A stretch of DNA of 64,000 nt. Origin: Lumbricus terrestris. Taxonomy: Eukaryota; Annelida; Clitellata; Crassiclitellata; Lumbricidae. Made by a program: the position numbers and the translations under genes. The stretch is taken from positions 68,881,755 to 68,945,754 of the forward strand of contig OX457037.1 in NCBI GenBank assembly GCA_949752735.1, written 5' to 3'. Of this stretch, positions 1 through 10,364 are shown piece by piece. Below the pieces are notes generated by a model that was given only the letters and a program-made list of their open reading frames with translations, had not been told where the DNA came from and did no database searches. The first letter of the stretch is position 1. Each line of letters starts with the position of its first letter.

Positions 1-830
1 ACGGTACTTGAAACCAGACTTTCACGTATAGCTGGCAGAATGATGTCAGCTATACCCTTTATTCTCTTCTTGTTGACTTGGATTATTTCTTGAACATACA
101 TATCTTAACACTATAATTGCTCTTGCCGATCAACCTCGCTCTGTGCAGCCCATGCAGCTGAAAAATCATTATGTCCTTACCCTTTTGTAAACCAAGAGAA
201 AACATGACCACTGCCTCCAACTTAATTTAGGATTATGTGATAGCGACATGCACTCTGCAACAAATCTTTGTCCAGCTTCTGTTCCGACAGGATGCAGGCG
301 CCATTATTAAGTCCACTGTTCTCTGATGTGGTGTCGAAACACATAGATTTGATTGGATCAGTAATGCCCCAAGTCACAACCGCTTCATACACTGCAGACA
401 CTGAAGATTTTCTTGTCCCGATGATAACTTCTGTAAACCGAGGAGCTGGTCGACATCCACTCTAGAAACGAGGACATGAAGACGGTCTACTATTTCTTTA
501 CTGCAGTCTGCAGATGTCTTCCAACAACTTTCCATCCCAGTGATTATTAGAGGAACTCCTGATTGGCATTCAGCTTTCAAGTTTTGATAAACTTTTTGCC
601 GATTCTTTATTCACTGCTTAAGGATTGAAAAGCAATAATTGAGATTGAACTCTGCGGGATCATTGCCAAGACATTGTAGTGCGAAAGAAAGTAGGCCTAC
701 AAGTGTTGTATTTCTGTTACTCACTTTCGCCGTGGCATTGTCAAGACTTAGGCCTATTGCCAACTTTGTATTCTCTTTGACAATAGCGAAGTTATGCAAT
801 TTACATGAAAAAACCAAAATGAAGCGAAAT
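1..830 (-). pseudogene. decayed transposon-derived ORF (KIAA1586/hAT-like family)
   Basis: Read on the minus strand, several adjacent frames give pieces of one protein in the right order. They include a segment around 680-800 with a degenerate 'dNATAKVSNRNTTLVGLLSFA' type motif, a WDGKLL piece near 520, CFDTTSENSGLNNGACIL near 290-355, and LDKDLLQSACRYHI near 235-275, followed by a stop. This order and the CFDTT...NGAC...ACR-H pattern resemble a transposon-derived protein family, related to vertebrate KIAA1586 and hAT-like proteins, that is frequent in marine invertebrates. At least two frameshifts and several stops break it, so it is a relic. The family call is from memory of the motif and was not searched. 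It lies upstream of the first DRC2 exon visible here and probably inside a DRC2 intron. Confidence 0.4.
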
Positions 831-1254
831 TGCCGCCCAAAGATGCAGTGGCTGTGAATGCATTATAGAAAAATGTCAATAAAATAAGTAAGTAGGTGGC
901 AATCATGATGTCGGAGATGTTAATAAATATGTGAGTAGTTCTACCATAGCGATTAACATGGTTGGAAAGCATATTAATGGAAATTACGCATAGTGGAACA
1001 CGAAGCCCAAATTAATTCTAACCTTGAACTTTAACCTCTGGTAGCAACCCCTAAATGTTCTCAGATTCTCTCCAAAATTTTTCTCAAATTTTTTCTCATG
1101 AATAGAAACCAACTTAGAGGGTGCCCCGTTACAAAATCAAACTTTTAAAAATAAGGACCGCCCTAACTTACATGCACTCATACTCATGCATGGAAGAAAT
1201 GATTGAAGGAGAGTTGGTCTTAGCCGACTGTTGTCCATTTGTCGATCGTTGCAG

Positions 1255-1478
1255 ATCTGCTGAACAAGATGATGGACGTGTTGCATCGAATGTTCATCGA
1301 CGAACAATCGACGCTCATCGAGGAATTCGATTCGGAGAAGATGATGTTGATGCGACGACACGAGGATGACGTGACGCGGCTGCAGGACATCATGTACGCC
1401 ATGGATCAGAACTTCATGGAGAAGGAGATGGAGATGAAGGCGGAATTCCAGAGCACAAGCGACGAAATCAAGAACAGG
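1255..1478 (+). CDS. DRC2: DRC2 coding exon a
   Basis: Acceptor TTGCAG at 1249-1254; the exon opens with two bases completing a split codon. It encodes LLNKMMDVLHRMF through LQDIMYAMDQNF and EFQSTSDEIKNR. The donor is GTATCA at 1479, phase 0. The open frame upstream of 1255 is intron read-through. The 5' neighbour exon was not found in 1-1254. Confidence 0.93.
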
Positions 1479-4400
1479 GTATCATCCACATCTCTTTGTT
1501 ATGATGTATGATGTCGGATGATGATCAGCAGATTTGTATTGGAATGTGTATGCTATGTGATCGATGGTGTATAGTGAGTTGCATGTTGGACTGTCAACTA
1601 AGAGGTTGTGGGTTCAAACTGCCACCCTGGGGTTAAAGCTAATAATTATTGTAATAATAACTAATTGTGATGATGATGATGACGATGACAACAACAATAA
1701 TAGTAATCATAATACTGATAATAATAATAGACATTGTAGTAGTAATAATAATAGTAATAATAATAATAATAATAATTATAATAGTAATAACTTTGTAATA
1801 GTAATAATTTTATAATAGTAATAGTCATTATTAGGATGATAATAATAATAAGAAGAAGAAGAAGAGCAACAAAGACAATATCAACAGCAATAATGATGTC
1901 TATGATGATAGTTGTATTCATCCACATTTATATGGCACCACACATCACCAGAGACTTATCAGAATGAAGCGATTATCGAACACAATGGCCTTCAATTGTT
2001 TGCGGAAAAGAGGCAAAGAAAGGCTGAAGATTTCTTCTCAAAGGTCATTAGGCAATTTCTTCCAGGTGGATAGACCATGAACTACAGCTAAACACCGATT
2101 ACATATGATATAATTATGGCATACAAAGTATTGTTTGGAAAAATGGACTTTGGATGTTTGTTTTTGGTTGTAAAAAGAACTTGGAGGAGAAGCATGCTCT
2201 ACGCATTCAACTGGAGTCAGTGGTGGAGGATCTTTGGAACCAGTTCACAGCCGCTCTCAAGAACTATCAGGAATCGACGGAAGAACGGAAGAAGGCTTAC
2301 GAGGATCTGAAGCGTCGAGATGAAAGGAGTGCCGCAGAGATCGACATGCAGATGCGCAAACTGCAGAGGATCTCGGTAAGTGTGATGAACAGAAATTAAG
2401 AATTATAATTATTATTATTTATTAGGGCTGCATGTTTTAACTTTAATTTATCAATTTATCATTAAAGATTTTAATCGAGTAATTTAGTTTTCGATGAATA
2501 CTTTAAATTTATTTTGCGATGTAAGCAGCAATTATGTTTTGAGCAACATGGTGAGCAATGATGATGTGAAACTTTTGAGTGGGGAATTAAACAATATTTT
2601 TGCATTGGAGGTAAATGCTGATGGAAAAATTCAAGATGGCAACAAACTTGATTACTGGTAATTGTTTTTATTGTGATAAAGAGTTTTATTCCCTTTTTTG
2701 TTGACATAACATGAACCAAACATAGTCGAGTTTAATCAGGCGTGATTAAATCTTGGAGAATAATCTATAAAAATTATATTAGTCTGTACCAGTTCCATTG
2801 CTAATGCTTACTTTTGTTGCTCCAATGTATAATGCAGTTGTGGGATCCTGTATTGATGATTTGTTAGACAATGTCCTTTCGTCGATTTCTTTTGTCATCT
2901 TGTTTATTTGTGTACATTTAATTTCCAATTAATGCGTCTATGTTTCATAATGGTATTGTTTCTGTTGCATTTTGTTTTGTAAGTGGTATTATAAAGACTA
3001 CACCTGTATATCCGCTTACATATCGAATGATTCGGAAGACTTTCATTATGTGGCTATTTTTAAAAATTTTAAGGATATGCTCTTTCTTGTCTTCCTCTTT
3101 TGTTTCAGGGGACTTGATTAATTGGTGATTGGTTTATCTTAATTGTTAGGCTATTATTGTTATTATGGCTTGATTGATTGGTATTTGGGAGAAAATGGTG
3201 CAGTAGAAGTTGCTAATTGAACTTCAAGGTTCAAATAGGTTCCTCTGGATTAGAGTACGAATTTGGTTGGGAATTAAAGTATGAATTTGGATTGGTCGAC
3301 TTTGATAGTCAAGTAATATGTCATGATGAGTTGATTATTCCTGACTAGCATCCTTGACTACTTTTTATGAGGTTTTTCAAAATCAGCTTTTGTGCAAACT
3401 GGCTACATGTTATTTTAGGTCCTTATTTGTAATGTATATGAAATATGTATATACATATATACATGTACATATATATGTAATTATATATATATAATATATG
3501 TAATAATTATATATATAATATTATATAAAGACCTGCCACACTTCGAAAGACTGATCTCACATAAAATGAATGACGACACAGAAAAGACTGATCACACGTC
3601 AAAAGGCTGACCGCATGCAAAAGATTGATTACATATCAAATGTCCGACAATGCATTAAAATATCGATCGCACGTAAAAACACAAATGTTGCTGAAAGAAT
3701 ATATATAGAAAATGAGTTGTTCAGGAGCATAAAAATATATCAATAACAAATTTATTGTATTATTTCGTTGTTTAACAATTACCTTTCCCTAGATGTTTCT
3801 TATAGATTGTTATTCTTGCTGTTAATTGTTTGTATGTATGTTTTTGTTGAAAATGTAGGATAACATAAATATGTTGAAATACAAGATGGTGGGCAATGCA
3901 AGAGAGTGTGAGGATCGTAACAATCACCTTAAAGAGGTATCTAACAATTACCAATTATTTTACCTATCATTTACCAATTATTTTTACTTAATTTTACCAA
4001 TTTCCATAGCTAAGAATATCTGTAAATAACTGTTCTATTGTGATATGTATGTATTTAATTCTTGAAGGTTAGATAGCAGGTTAACTTGTAGTAGCATCAC
4101 AGGCTCAAGAGTTAGTCATACTGCTTATGCTTTCCATACCGTTTCATTGAAGCCTAAGCTATGTCAGACTAATCTGTCATTAATACTGGTTTGTTTTCAA
4201 CCATTATCCTTTAATTGATACCCTTAATCTGAACCAAATTAGCAGACACTCAAGTTTTAAAATATGAGACACAGAAGCAAAGACTGCATAATAATAACGA
4301 TAATAACAATTACGATATTGATAACAATAGTGATAATAATGCAATAATAATGCTATAGTAATAATAACATTGTTGACAATTTATATGGTGCCGTAACACG

Positions 4401-5549
4401 GCCTCACCCCTTTGAGGGGCCTCATAAACAACCAACAAACGTGATAAACCTTAGAAAACAAATAGGATTTAAGCTTTTAGTTGAAGGAGTCTACTAAGGC
4501 AGGCAATCTAATGGCGGACTCAGTAGACTCATAAATATTACTAAGTTGTTGTATCTCTTAGAACAGAGAAAAACCTGTATCTTCTCTTTTTTAGGTCTGC
4601 TGCCTCTCGGCAGGTCCAGATGCCCAACGACCCCACTCTTCTCGTTGTTGTGCCTTTTCTTTGAGTTTTCCATATATCCATCCTCCATCATCCAGTCCAA
4701 TAACTGTTCCCTAGGTCTTCCTCTTCCCCTCTTCCCCTCCTACTATCCAATGCATCATGCATCAATCAATGGAGCTGAGCAATAACTTTGAGTGAATGAC
4801 TCGCTCAATGTCCGTATACCCATTGACCGATACAAAGATGGGGTGGTTTGAACCCATTCACCCCACCTCACAAAGCTAACACTCTAAAACCACTCAGCCA
4901 CCATGTCTCAGTAAATTCCTACATTGTGATGGCAGTATATTCTGACACCTGTTTAACCTTTGATGACCCTGAATCTGATGCTACTTCTGCTGATGCTGGT
5001 GCTGTGGTTATGTTTGTTGTGTGGTTGTGAATTGACAGGAGCGAGACGTGATGGTGGCACAGTTTCAGCGGCTGAAGGGTCAGCTGAGCAAACTGCGTGG
5101 ATCGGAGAGAGAACGACTGAGGCGACTGACGATGATGATTGATGCGGCGGAGAGGGAACTGAAGGCGAAATGCGCCAAGGTAACCGTTAAATTAATCAGT
5201 GTGCCTTCGTTAGACAGGTAACACTCGTTGGTTGCATAGGTGTTGTATCATTATCTCTTCTGGTTGGTGGTTGCTTTGCTAAGTTGATTAGATCACTTGA
5301 AGAAGGTGCTTAATTACTTTAAAGTCTATGGTGATTATGATAGTAGACCTCTAAGTTGATAACAGTGATGACAATAATGATAATAGTATATTATTATTAG
5401 TAGTAGTAGTTGTATTGGTAGTAGTTTTATAATAATTATTATTGTTATTTTTTTAATTTTATTATTACGCCCTATTGTTATTGTCGTTATTATTGTAATT
5501 AATATTATTAGCCTTTATTATTGTTATTATTATTATTGTTTTTTTTTAA

Positions 5550-5582
<33 letters not shown>

Positions 5583-8567
5583 AATGACAGTTGATTTAGT
5601 GTTCCAGTTAATGTTATGTAATGAATGCTTAGTTTGCATATGGCGGTGGCCAGCCCTTCACCCGGGCATCTCCCAAAAAAGTACCCTGGTAGGCAGCAGC
5701 ATTTTATCGTTGGATTTTGAATGAGAGGCTCTTGCTATTAGAGATGGCAAGATATAAATCAGAGTCATAGTTTATCCTTTTTAATTCAGTTCCTACTGCT
5801 CCAGTAAAGAATAAATAAATGGTTTGCTGTTTCTTAGAAGTCATCAAGCTTTATATGTCTGACACACAGTGCAGAACTTCCCGTGAATTGTTTGTACCAG
5901 CAGATCAAAGATGACACTATGATTCCTTTGATTATATATTGGCATTATCAAGATGGAACAGTGCAGGATTGGATAATGTTTAATTAAAGCTTATGTCAAG
6001 ACATTGCATGGAAAGGAAGTAATACACGGTTGTATCACGTGAAAGACTGCTTGCAGTATCATTCCCTTTCAATCTTGACGATCTGATAATTGAAAGAATC
6101 TGAATATCGTCTTGATCTGCAGCAATCTGTCTTGCAATGCCAGTTTATCTAGCTGTAGGTTATAGGTTGATGAAGAAAAAAGCCATTAAGATTCTAATAG
6201 TGCAATAGATATAAATTTTTGGATGTTTAAATGATAAGACTGTTGTGTCATTGGACTTGTAAACTAAAGCACCTTAGTTATAGTGAAGTCAAACTGACTA
6301 TTAGAAACTCTGAGCAATGGTGGCTTAAGATTTTATACACATGATAGTTCCTCTAAATTACTTAAAACTTGCATTAGTACATTATTATTTAAATTATTTA
6401 ACCTCAAGAAAAAATATCAATAAATTATTATGTTGACTGCCGTAGCTGTTTTGTATTGGTTCAGGAAACTATTTGAATTGAAATTAAAATTGAAAAAATT
6501 GGATTAAAATTGAATTTATATCAAATTAAATAAATTTATTGATCGCAGTAGTACACTGTACAAGGCATCAAACAACAATGGTCAACATGAGAAGATATCT
6601 ACAGACAAAAACAACACATTGAAACGAACAAATTTTGCAAGTTAGATGGTAACAACAGGCTGACCAGAAGGGAATAGTCCGCTAGACATGGGTCCAATTA
6701 GTCAAAGGGTGACTGATTAACAGCATTGTGTATTGTGTATGAAAAATTATTGTGGTGATGCAACGTTAGATTGTGCCAGGATTAAAATGAACAAAATTGA
6801 AATGAAAATGGGATTATTTAATTTATTTTAGGTTGTGCTAGTTTGTGTAAGCCTTACACAATTTATTCTGTTTCTTATGTTGAGATGATCTAATGAATTT
6901 TGAGTAATTGAAATTGTAAACTGCCAACATAACAATACGAAACTATCTCAGTTAAATACGAATCTCAATTATTGATTGAATTCTTCAGAGTGAACGAATT
7001 CTGAAGTTTGCTGAGATGTGTCGTGGATTGGAGACAGAGGAGGAGAAGGTTCTTCCATTCTACGCTTCAACGCTGACGAACGAAGAGCAGGATGATGTTG
7101 ATGCAGCTGTGGCTGAACCTCCAAGTGAACCTCTCGCACAGGTTGGTCGTCTCTGGATGGTAGTCAGCAGGAAATAATAATATGAGCGGTAGAGACTGAT
7201 GCATTGGGTCTGATATTCACACTGGACAAGTGGACAATGTTTCTGAAACAGTCAGGGGAGTTGCTTGACCAGTTGGTTGTTTCAGTGTAACAGTGTAACA
7301 ATACCGTGTGATAACGAGGACCATTAGAGTCGCCCTCCTCGTTTTTATCCAGGCTTGGACTGGCACTGCCAAGGTGCAGGCAGTGGCAGAGTTGGGGAGT
7401 TGATTCTGGGCAGAATTTGTTGAGCAGAATTGTTCCTTAGAAGGTAATAAGTCAGCGTCTATGAGAGCAGCTTATATGCCACTCACATGAAAATCATTTC
7501 ATTCTTGACTATTCTTTAAATACATCTACATACATATGTAGGCCTATGCATACATGTAATTGTATATTATACATGTTATTATTAAAATAAATTTGTAAAT
7601 TATTTATTTTAATAATAACATATGTACTGGTGTGTTATTAATATTATTACCATTTATTATTTATTTATTGTTGGCATTATTATAAAAGTTTATTGTGGGA
7701 CACGAAGAGCGCACGGATGCAGGATCACATCCCGCTACCCTTCCAAAGGTTGATACTCAACAGATGATGCTGGTTAAACGAGGATGTTATGACACCTTGC
7801 ATGGCTGCCATAATATGGTTAAATTCGACTCCTGTAATAACTCGTGATCATCCGTTCATAGCATGAACATATTGCAATCCTACTGTGGTGTGTCATTTGT
7901 AAATAATAAACAACTTTAAAAAATAATTATTTAATAAATGCAACTGCGCATAGGTGATGTACGACTACACTGCGCTTGAGAATTTCTGGAAGCGTTACAA
8001 CAAAGCGATGCTGGACAAGGTGTCGCTGGACAAAGAGAGATCGGAACTGATGGCTCACAACCAGCAGCTGAGGATGTTGCTTAAGCAATACCTCGATGGA
8101 ATCTCTGTCAACGATGAAATACTCACGCAAGCCAATCCTCTGCTCATCGTCAATCACAAGACCAACTTCAAGTATGTACACCGTTGTGTCAAGTATACAC
8201 GAATTGTTCTGTGGTCATGGTTGTCAAGTATGCATGTTTTGTCAAGTACATTTGCGTAACTGTTGGTGGTCAAGTATGTGCCAGTATGCAATAGGCTGAT
8301 AGGTTGAGTCCGGTATTGATAGTCAAGTATACACCAATGTACCATAAATAAGTGCACATGTGACTTTTGCACATGCTTGCATGCAGACACACGCGCAGAC
8401 ACACACTACATGCGTACATACATACACACATAAATACATAATATACACATGCATACATTCATATATACATACAATGTCATACATACATATGCATACATAT
8501 ACATACATGCATACATACATACATGCATACATGCATACATACATACAGACATACATACATACATACA

Positions 8568-8599
<32 letters not shown>

Positions 8600-8603
8600 C
8601 ATG

Positions 8604-8635
<32 letters not shown>

Positions 8636-8747
8636 CATATACATACATGCATACATACATGCATGCATACATACATACATATACATACATACATACATAT
8701 ACATACATGCATACATACATACATACATACGTGCATGCATACATACA

Positions 8748-8779
<32 letters not shown>

Positions 8780-9074
8780 CATGCATACATACATACATAT
8801 ACATACATGCATACATACATACATACATACATAACATAACATAACATATGCTTCTATAGCTTGCAAACATCATTATCTTAGTGTCCAGAAAGGTTGAGAT
8901 CTTATTAAGATAAAAAGGAGACTTAATACAATGGTTTCCGGTGTTTTTATCCATTGTCTGTGTCACTCTAGACTGAACGTTCCTCTGATGGATAAGCGCA
9001 TTCGCCGCCAGGGATCCGCTCCAAACCAGACAGTCATCGAAGCGGCGCATGTAACCAAACACCTGATGGCGTAG
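1255..9074 (+). CDS. DRC2: dynein regulatory complex subunit 2 (CCDC65), last seven coding exons
   Basis: Coiled-coil subunit of the nexin-dynein regulatory complex, which links outer doublets of the ciliary axoneme and works with DRC1 to control dynein and the beat of motile cilia. Exons: 1255-1478, 2178-2375, 3859-3936, 5039-5179, 6989-7141, 7954-8171, 8972-9074. All junctions are GT-AG and the phases agree throughout, giving 370 residues plus a stop. Diagnostic stretches are NLEEKHALRIQLESVVEDLW (exon 2), TEEEKVLPFYASTLT (exon 5), YTALENFWKRYNK and LKQYLDGISV (exon 6) and VIEAAHV near the C terminus, all matching vertebrate CCDC65. Vertebrate proteins have about 480 residues, so roughly 110 N-terminal residues are encoded left of the window. 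The protein is charged and heptad-rich, as expected. It converges with the receptor gene ending at 10182. Very confident. Confidence 0.95.
1560..1650 (+). repeat. tRNA-like SINE head fragment
   Basis: A B-box-like GGGTTCAAACT preceded by a weak A-box-like region, followed directly by AT-rich trinucleotide repeat. Probably a truncated tRNA-derived SINE in a DRC2 intron. Confidence 0.3.
1639..1866. repeat. (AAT)n-rich microsatellite
   Basis: Imperfect AAT/ATG/AAG trinucleotide array. The long open frames here are low-complexity translations. Confidence 0.85.
2178..2375 (+). CDS. DRC2: DRC2 coding exon b
   Basis: Sixty-six codons, phase 0 at both ends. Acceptor AAAAAG, donor GTAAGT. Starts NLEEKHALR and ends QMRKLQRIS; strongly heptad-patterned. 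Confidence 0.94.
2376..3858. other. DRC2 intron b-c
   Basis: AT-rich intron. It contains TA-rich sequence at 3430-3525 and a degenerate array of about seven 18-19-base units with the core AAAAGACTGATCACA at 3540-3680. No gene or element termini seen otherwise. Confidence 0.7.
3859..3936 (+). CDS. DRC2: DRC2 coding exon c (78 nt)
   Basis: Short 26-codon exon between TAG at 3856-3858 and donor GTATCT. Encodes DNINMLKYKMVGNARECEDR and six further residues. It corresponds to the CCDC65 stretch [20 protein letters not shown]. Phase 0 at both ends. Confidence 0.9.
3937..5038. other. DRC2 intron c-d
   Basis: AT-rich with a short AATAAT run near 4290-4370 and a hairpin-capable CCCCTTTGAGGGG at about 4407-4419. 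A pyrimidine-rich stretch lies at 4560-4760. No coding signal. Confidence 0.6.
5039..5179 (+). CDS. DRC2: DRC2 coding exon d
   Basis: Forty-seven codons, acceptor TTGACAG, donor GTAACC, phase 0 at both ends. Starts ERDVMVAQFQRLKGQLSKLR, matching the family's VLVQLRKLK region. The arginine- and lysine-rich coiled coil continues to KAKCAK. Confidence 0.92.
5180..6988. other. DRC2 intron d-e
   Basis: Trinucleotide (TTA)n array at about 5385-5580, otherwise unique-looking AT-rich intron. Confidence 0.65.
6989..7141 (+). CDS. DRC2: DRC2 coding exon e
   Basis: Fifty-one codons between TTCTTCAG and GTTGGT. Contains ILKFAEMCRGLETEEEKVLP, one of the best conserved parts of CCDC65, followed by a variable acidic linker. 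Confidence 0.95.
7142..7953. other. DRC2 intron e-f
   Basis: Contains 7325-7385, a segment sharing TTGGACTGGCACTGC and the preceding CCCTCCTC with 18298-18345, so a dispersed repeat. AT-rich remainder. Confidence 0.5.
7954..8171 (+). CDS. DRC2: DRC2 coding exon f
   Basis: Acceptor GCATAG; 72 codons plus two bases, ending phase 2 at donor GTATGT. Contains YTALENFWKRYNKAML and LLKQYLDGISVNDEIL, the conserved C-terminal block of the family. The donor motif TCAAGTAT recurs several times in the following intron. Confidence 0.96.
8172..8335 (+). repeat. iterated TCAAGTAT motif after the DRC2 exon f donor
   Basis: The donor context TCAA/GTATGT of exon f is followed by five further copies of GTCAAGTAT or GTCAAGTAC within about 160 bases, near 8188, 8223, 8241, 8269 and 8321. 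Confidence 0.7.
8411..8846. repeat. (ATAC)n microsatellite, about 430 bp
   Basis: Tetranucleotide array with occasional GCAT variants in the last DRC2 intron. It yields long spurious open frames on both strands. Confidence 0.97.
8972..9074 (+). CDS. DRC2: DRC2 last coding exon with stop
   Basis: Too short to appear as a long open frame. Acceptor CACTCTAG at 8964-8971; the first base completes a Lys codon with the two bases left by exon f. Encodes LNVPLMDKRIRRQGSAPNQT then VIEAAHVTKHLMA and TAG at 9072-9074. The family's C terminus has the same IIEAAHV motif, which fixes the exon. It lies just beyond the (ATAC)n array. Confidence 0.9.
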
Positions 9075-9406
9075 AACGACCCGCAAAATGGCCGCCGGAA
9101 GGACGGATGATAGAAAAGACGGATGTCAATTAGACTGGTGCTCTGTTTACCAAAAGAAACTGACGAACGCCATTTATGGTGGTGTAGGGAAGCAGGGAAT
9201 CACTGTGTGTGTATGCATAGAATGTACATAACACTAATGGCCGACTCTGGTATTTAACGTTGTAACGCGACTGTATTGTATGTTCCTGCAAAAATTGGGG
9301 CAATATGCCCCACGGGTGTTTACTCGTTTCATTCGGTATTGATCCATTGCAAAGCAAACGTCTGATTTTTCGTTCAATCTGTATTATTGACCAAGATGAG
9401 TTGAAA

Positions 9407-9412
9407 AATAAA
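9407..9412 (+). terminator. poly(A) signal of DRC2
   Basis: First AATAAA downstream of the DRC2 stop codon, 333 bases into the putative 3' UTR. The 3' UTR (9075 to about 9430) shows no other structure. Confidence 0.6.
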
Positions 9413-9472
9413 ATCATGTAAAATAGTACGTAGGTCTACAGTTGTGATAACATTTGTATATATAGATTATTG

Positions 9473-9660
9473 AACCATGGATTTAACATTAATTGAATGT
9501 GACACTTGTGTGAGTGACTTAGATGGTAGACCCATGGATTTCACATTATATTTAGACCCATGGATTTCACATTACATCTAGAACCATGGATTCACATTAT
9601 ATATTTAGGCCTATAAATTTCACATAATTATTTAGATCCATGGATTTTCCATTATAGGCC
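9473..9660. repeat. short minisatellite, CCATGGATTTCACATTA unit
   Basis: About six imperfect copies of a 25-30-base unit with core CCATGGATTTCACATTA between the two convergent genes. Confidence 0.75.
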
Positions 9661-9683
9661 TATTGGGACCAATATAGGTTTCG

Positions 9684-9905
9684 TAATCGTAATCTCCAAA
9701 TTTCTAAAGCGCCACTTGAAAGCCAAGCGCAGGGCACCAGCTTAATTATTCACGAGCGCTGCGTTGAGTTAGAAGGGTTGTCCGTGAGAGTAGCCCGTGG
9801 TGGCCAGGGTCGAGTTACCATAGGATCAGAGGGATGGAACAGCTACTAAGGCGGGTGTCGTCTTGGTCGGGAATTGGAAGGTGGAGGATCAGATGAGACA
9901 GGGTA
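9684..9905 (-). mobile_element. retroposon copy, (TTACGA)n-tailed family
   Basis: Homologous to 54384-54690: shared ATTACCATAGGATCAGAG, ACTAAGGCGGGTGTCGTC and GGTGGAGGATCAGATGAGAC. The end at 9684 carries a CGTAATCGTAATC tail on the plus strand, so it lies in minus orientation. 3' ends of the same type occur at 21853-21905 and 38960-39012. Confidence 0.65.
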
Positions 9906-9990
9906 AGACTTTCATCACATTAATTAAACTTGACACTTGAGTGAGTGATTAGCAAATCGCCACGAGGTCCCTATTTGAGTTTTCGTCGTT

Positions 9991-9996
9991 TTTATT
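9991..9996 (-). terminator. candidate poly(A) signal of the nAChR gene
   Basis: AATAAA on the minus strand, about 185 bases after the stop codon. It leaves roughly 560 bases between the cleavage regions of the two convergent genes. Confidence 0.5.
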
Positions 9997-10181
9997 TCTT
10001 GTTTGCGCTTCTGTACGCTTACAGAAAGACTTTCATCAGCTTAATGCGTTGCTAAGCCGACGAGCAAACAGTTGGGTGTTGAAAACGCACCCGCGGCATT
10101 AGCCAGTTGGTGAGAAATTCCATCCGTCAAAGATTTAGTTGGTTAGAGACGCCATCCGTACGGTAAGCACGAGCCAGTTGG

Positions 10182-10364
10182 TCACCGGCTCCATCCGTCA
10201 CTGCCAGACATGATGTGCGTTTTAATCAGATCCTGGTCGACGAATTCGAATATATAAGGCGCATCGACGAGAATGCTAGCGGTGCCACCTAGCGTCACTG
10301 CGAGAAAAATGTAGAGCTGGAGGCGGTCGATAACCATCGCGATGTAGCGCCAGTCTTCCAGAAC
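10182..10364 (-). CDS. nAChR last exon (M4 and C terminus)
   Basis: Sixty codons and TGA, with acceptor CGTGTAG. Encodes [20 protein letters not shown] (end of MA helix, start of M4) and then a C-terminal tail with [11 protein letters not shown], ending GSDGWSR. It joins in phase 0 to DDYAE of the previous exon. It is below the usual length cut for open frames and was found by looking for M4. Confidence 0.92.
   Translation of the reverse strand, partial: VLEDWRYIAMVIDRLQLYIFLAVTLGGTASILVDAPYIFEFVDQDLIKTHIMSGSDGWSR

Noticed and set aside
1983..2078. Possible extra DRC2 exon ending in TTCCAG/GTGG
   Set aside because: Exons a and b join in phase and match CCDC65 without any insertion at this place.
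8323..9086. Open frames of 130-226 codons on both strands rich in Tyr, Met, Cys, Val or His, Thr, Ile
   Set aside because: They are translations of the (ATAC)n array; the same happens at 34583-35002 and 44194-44809.
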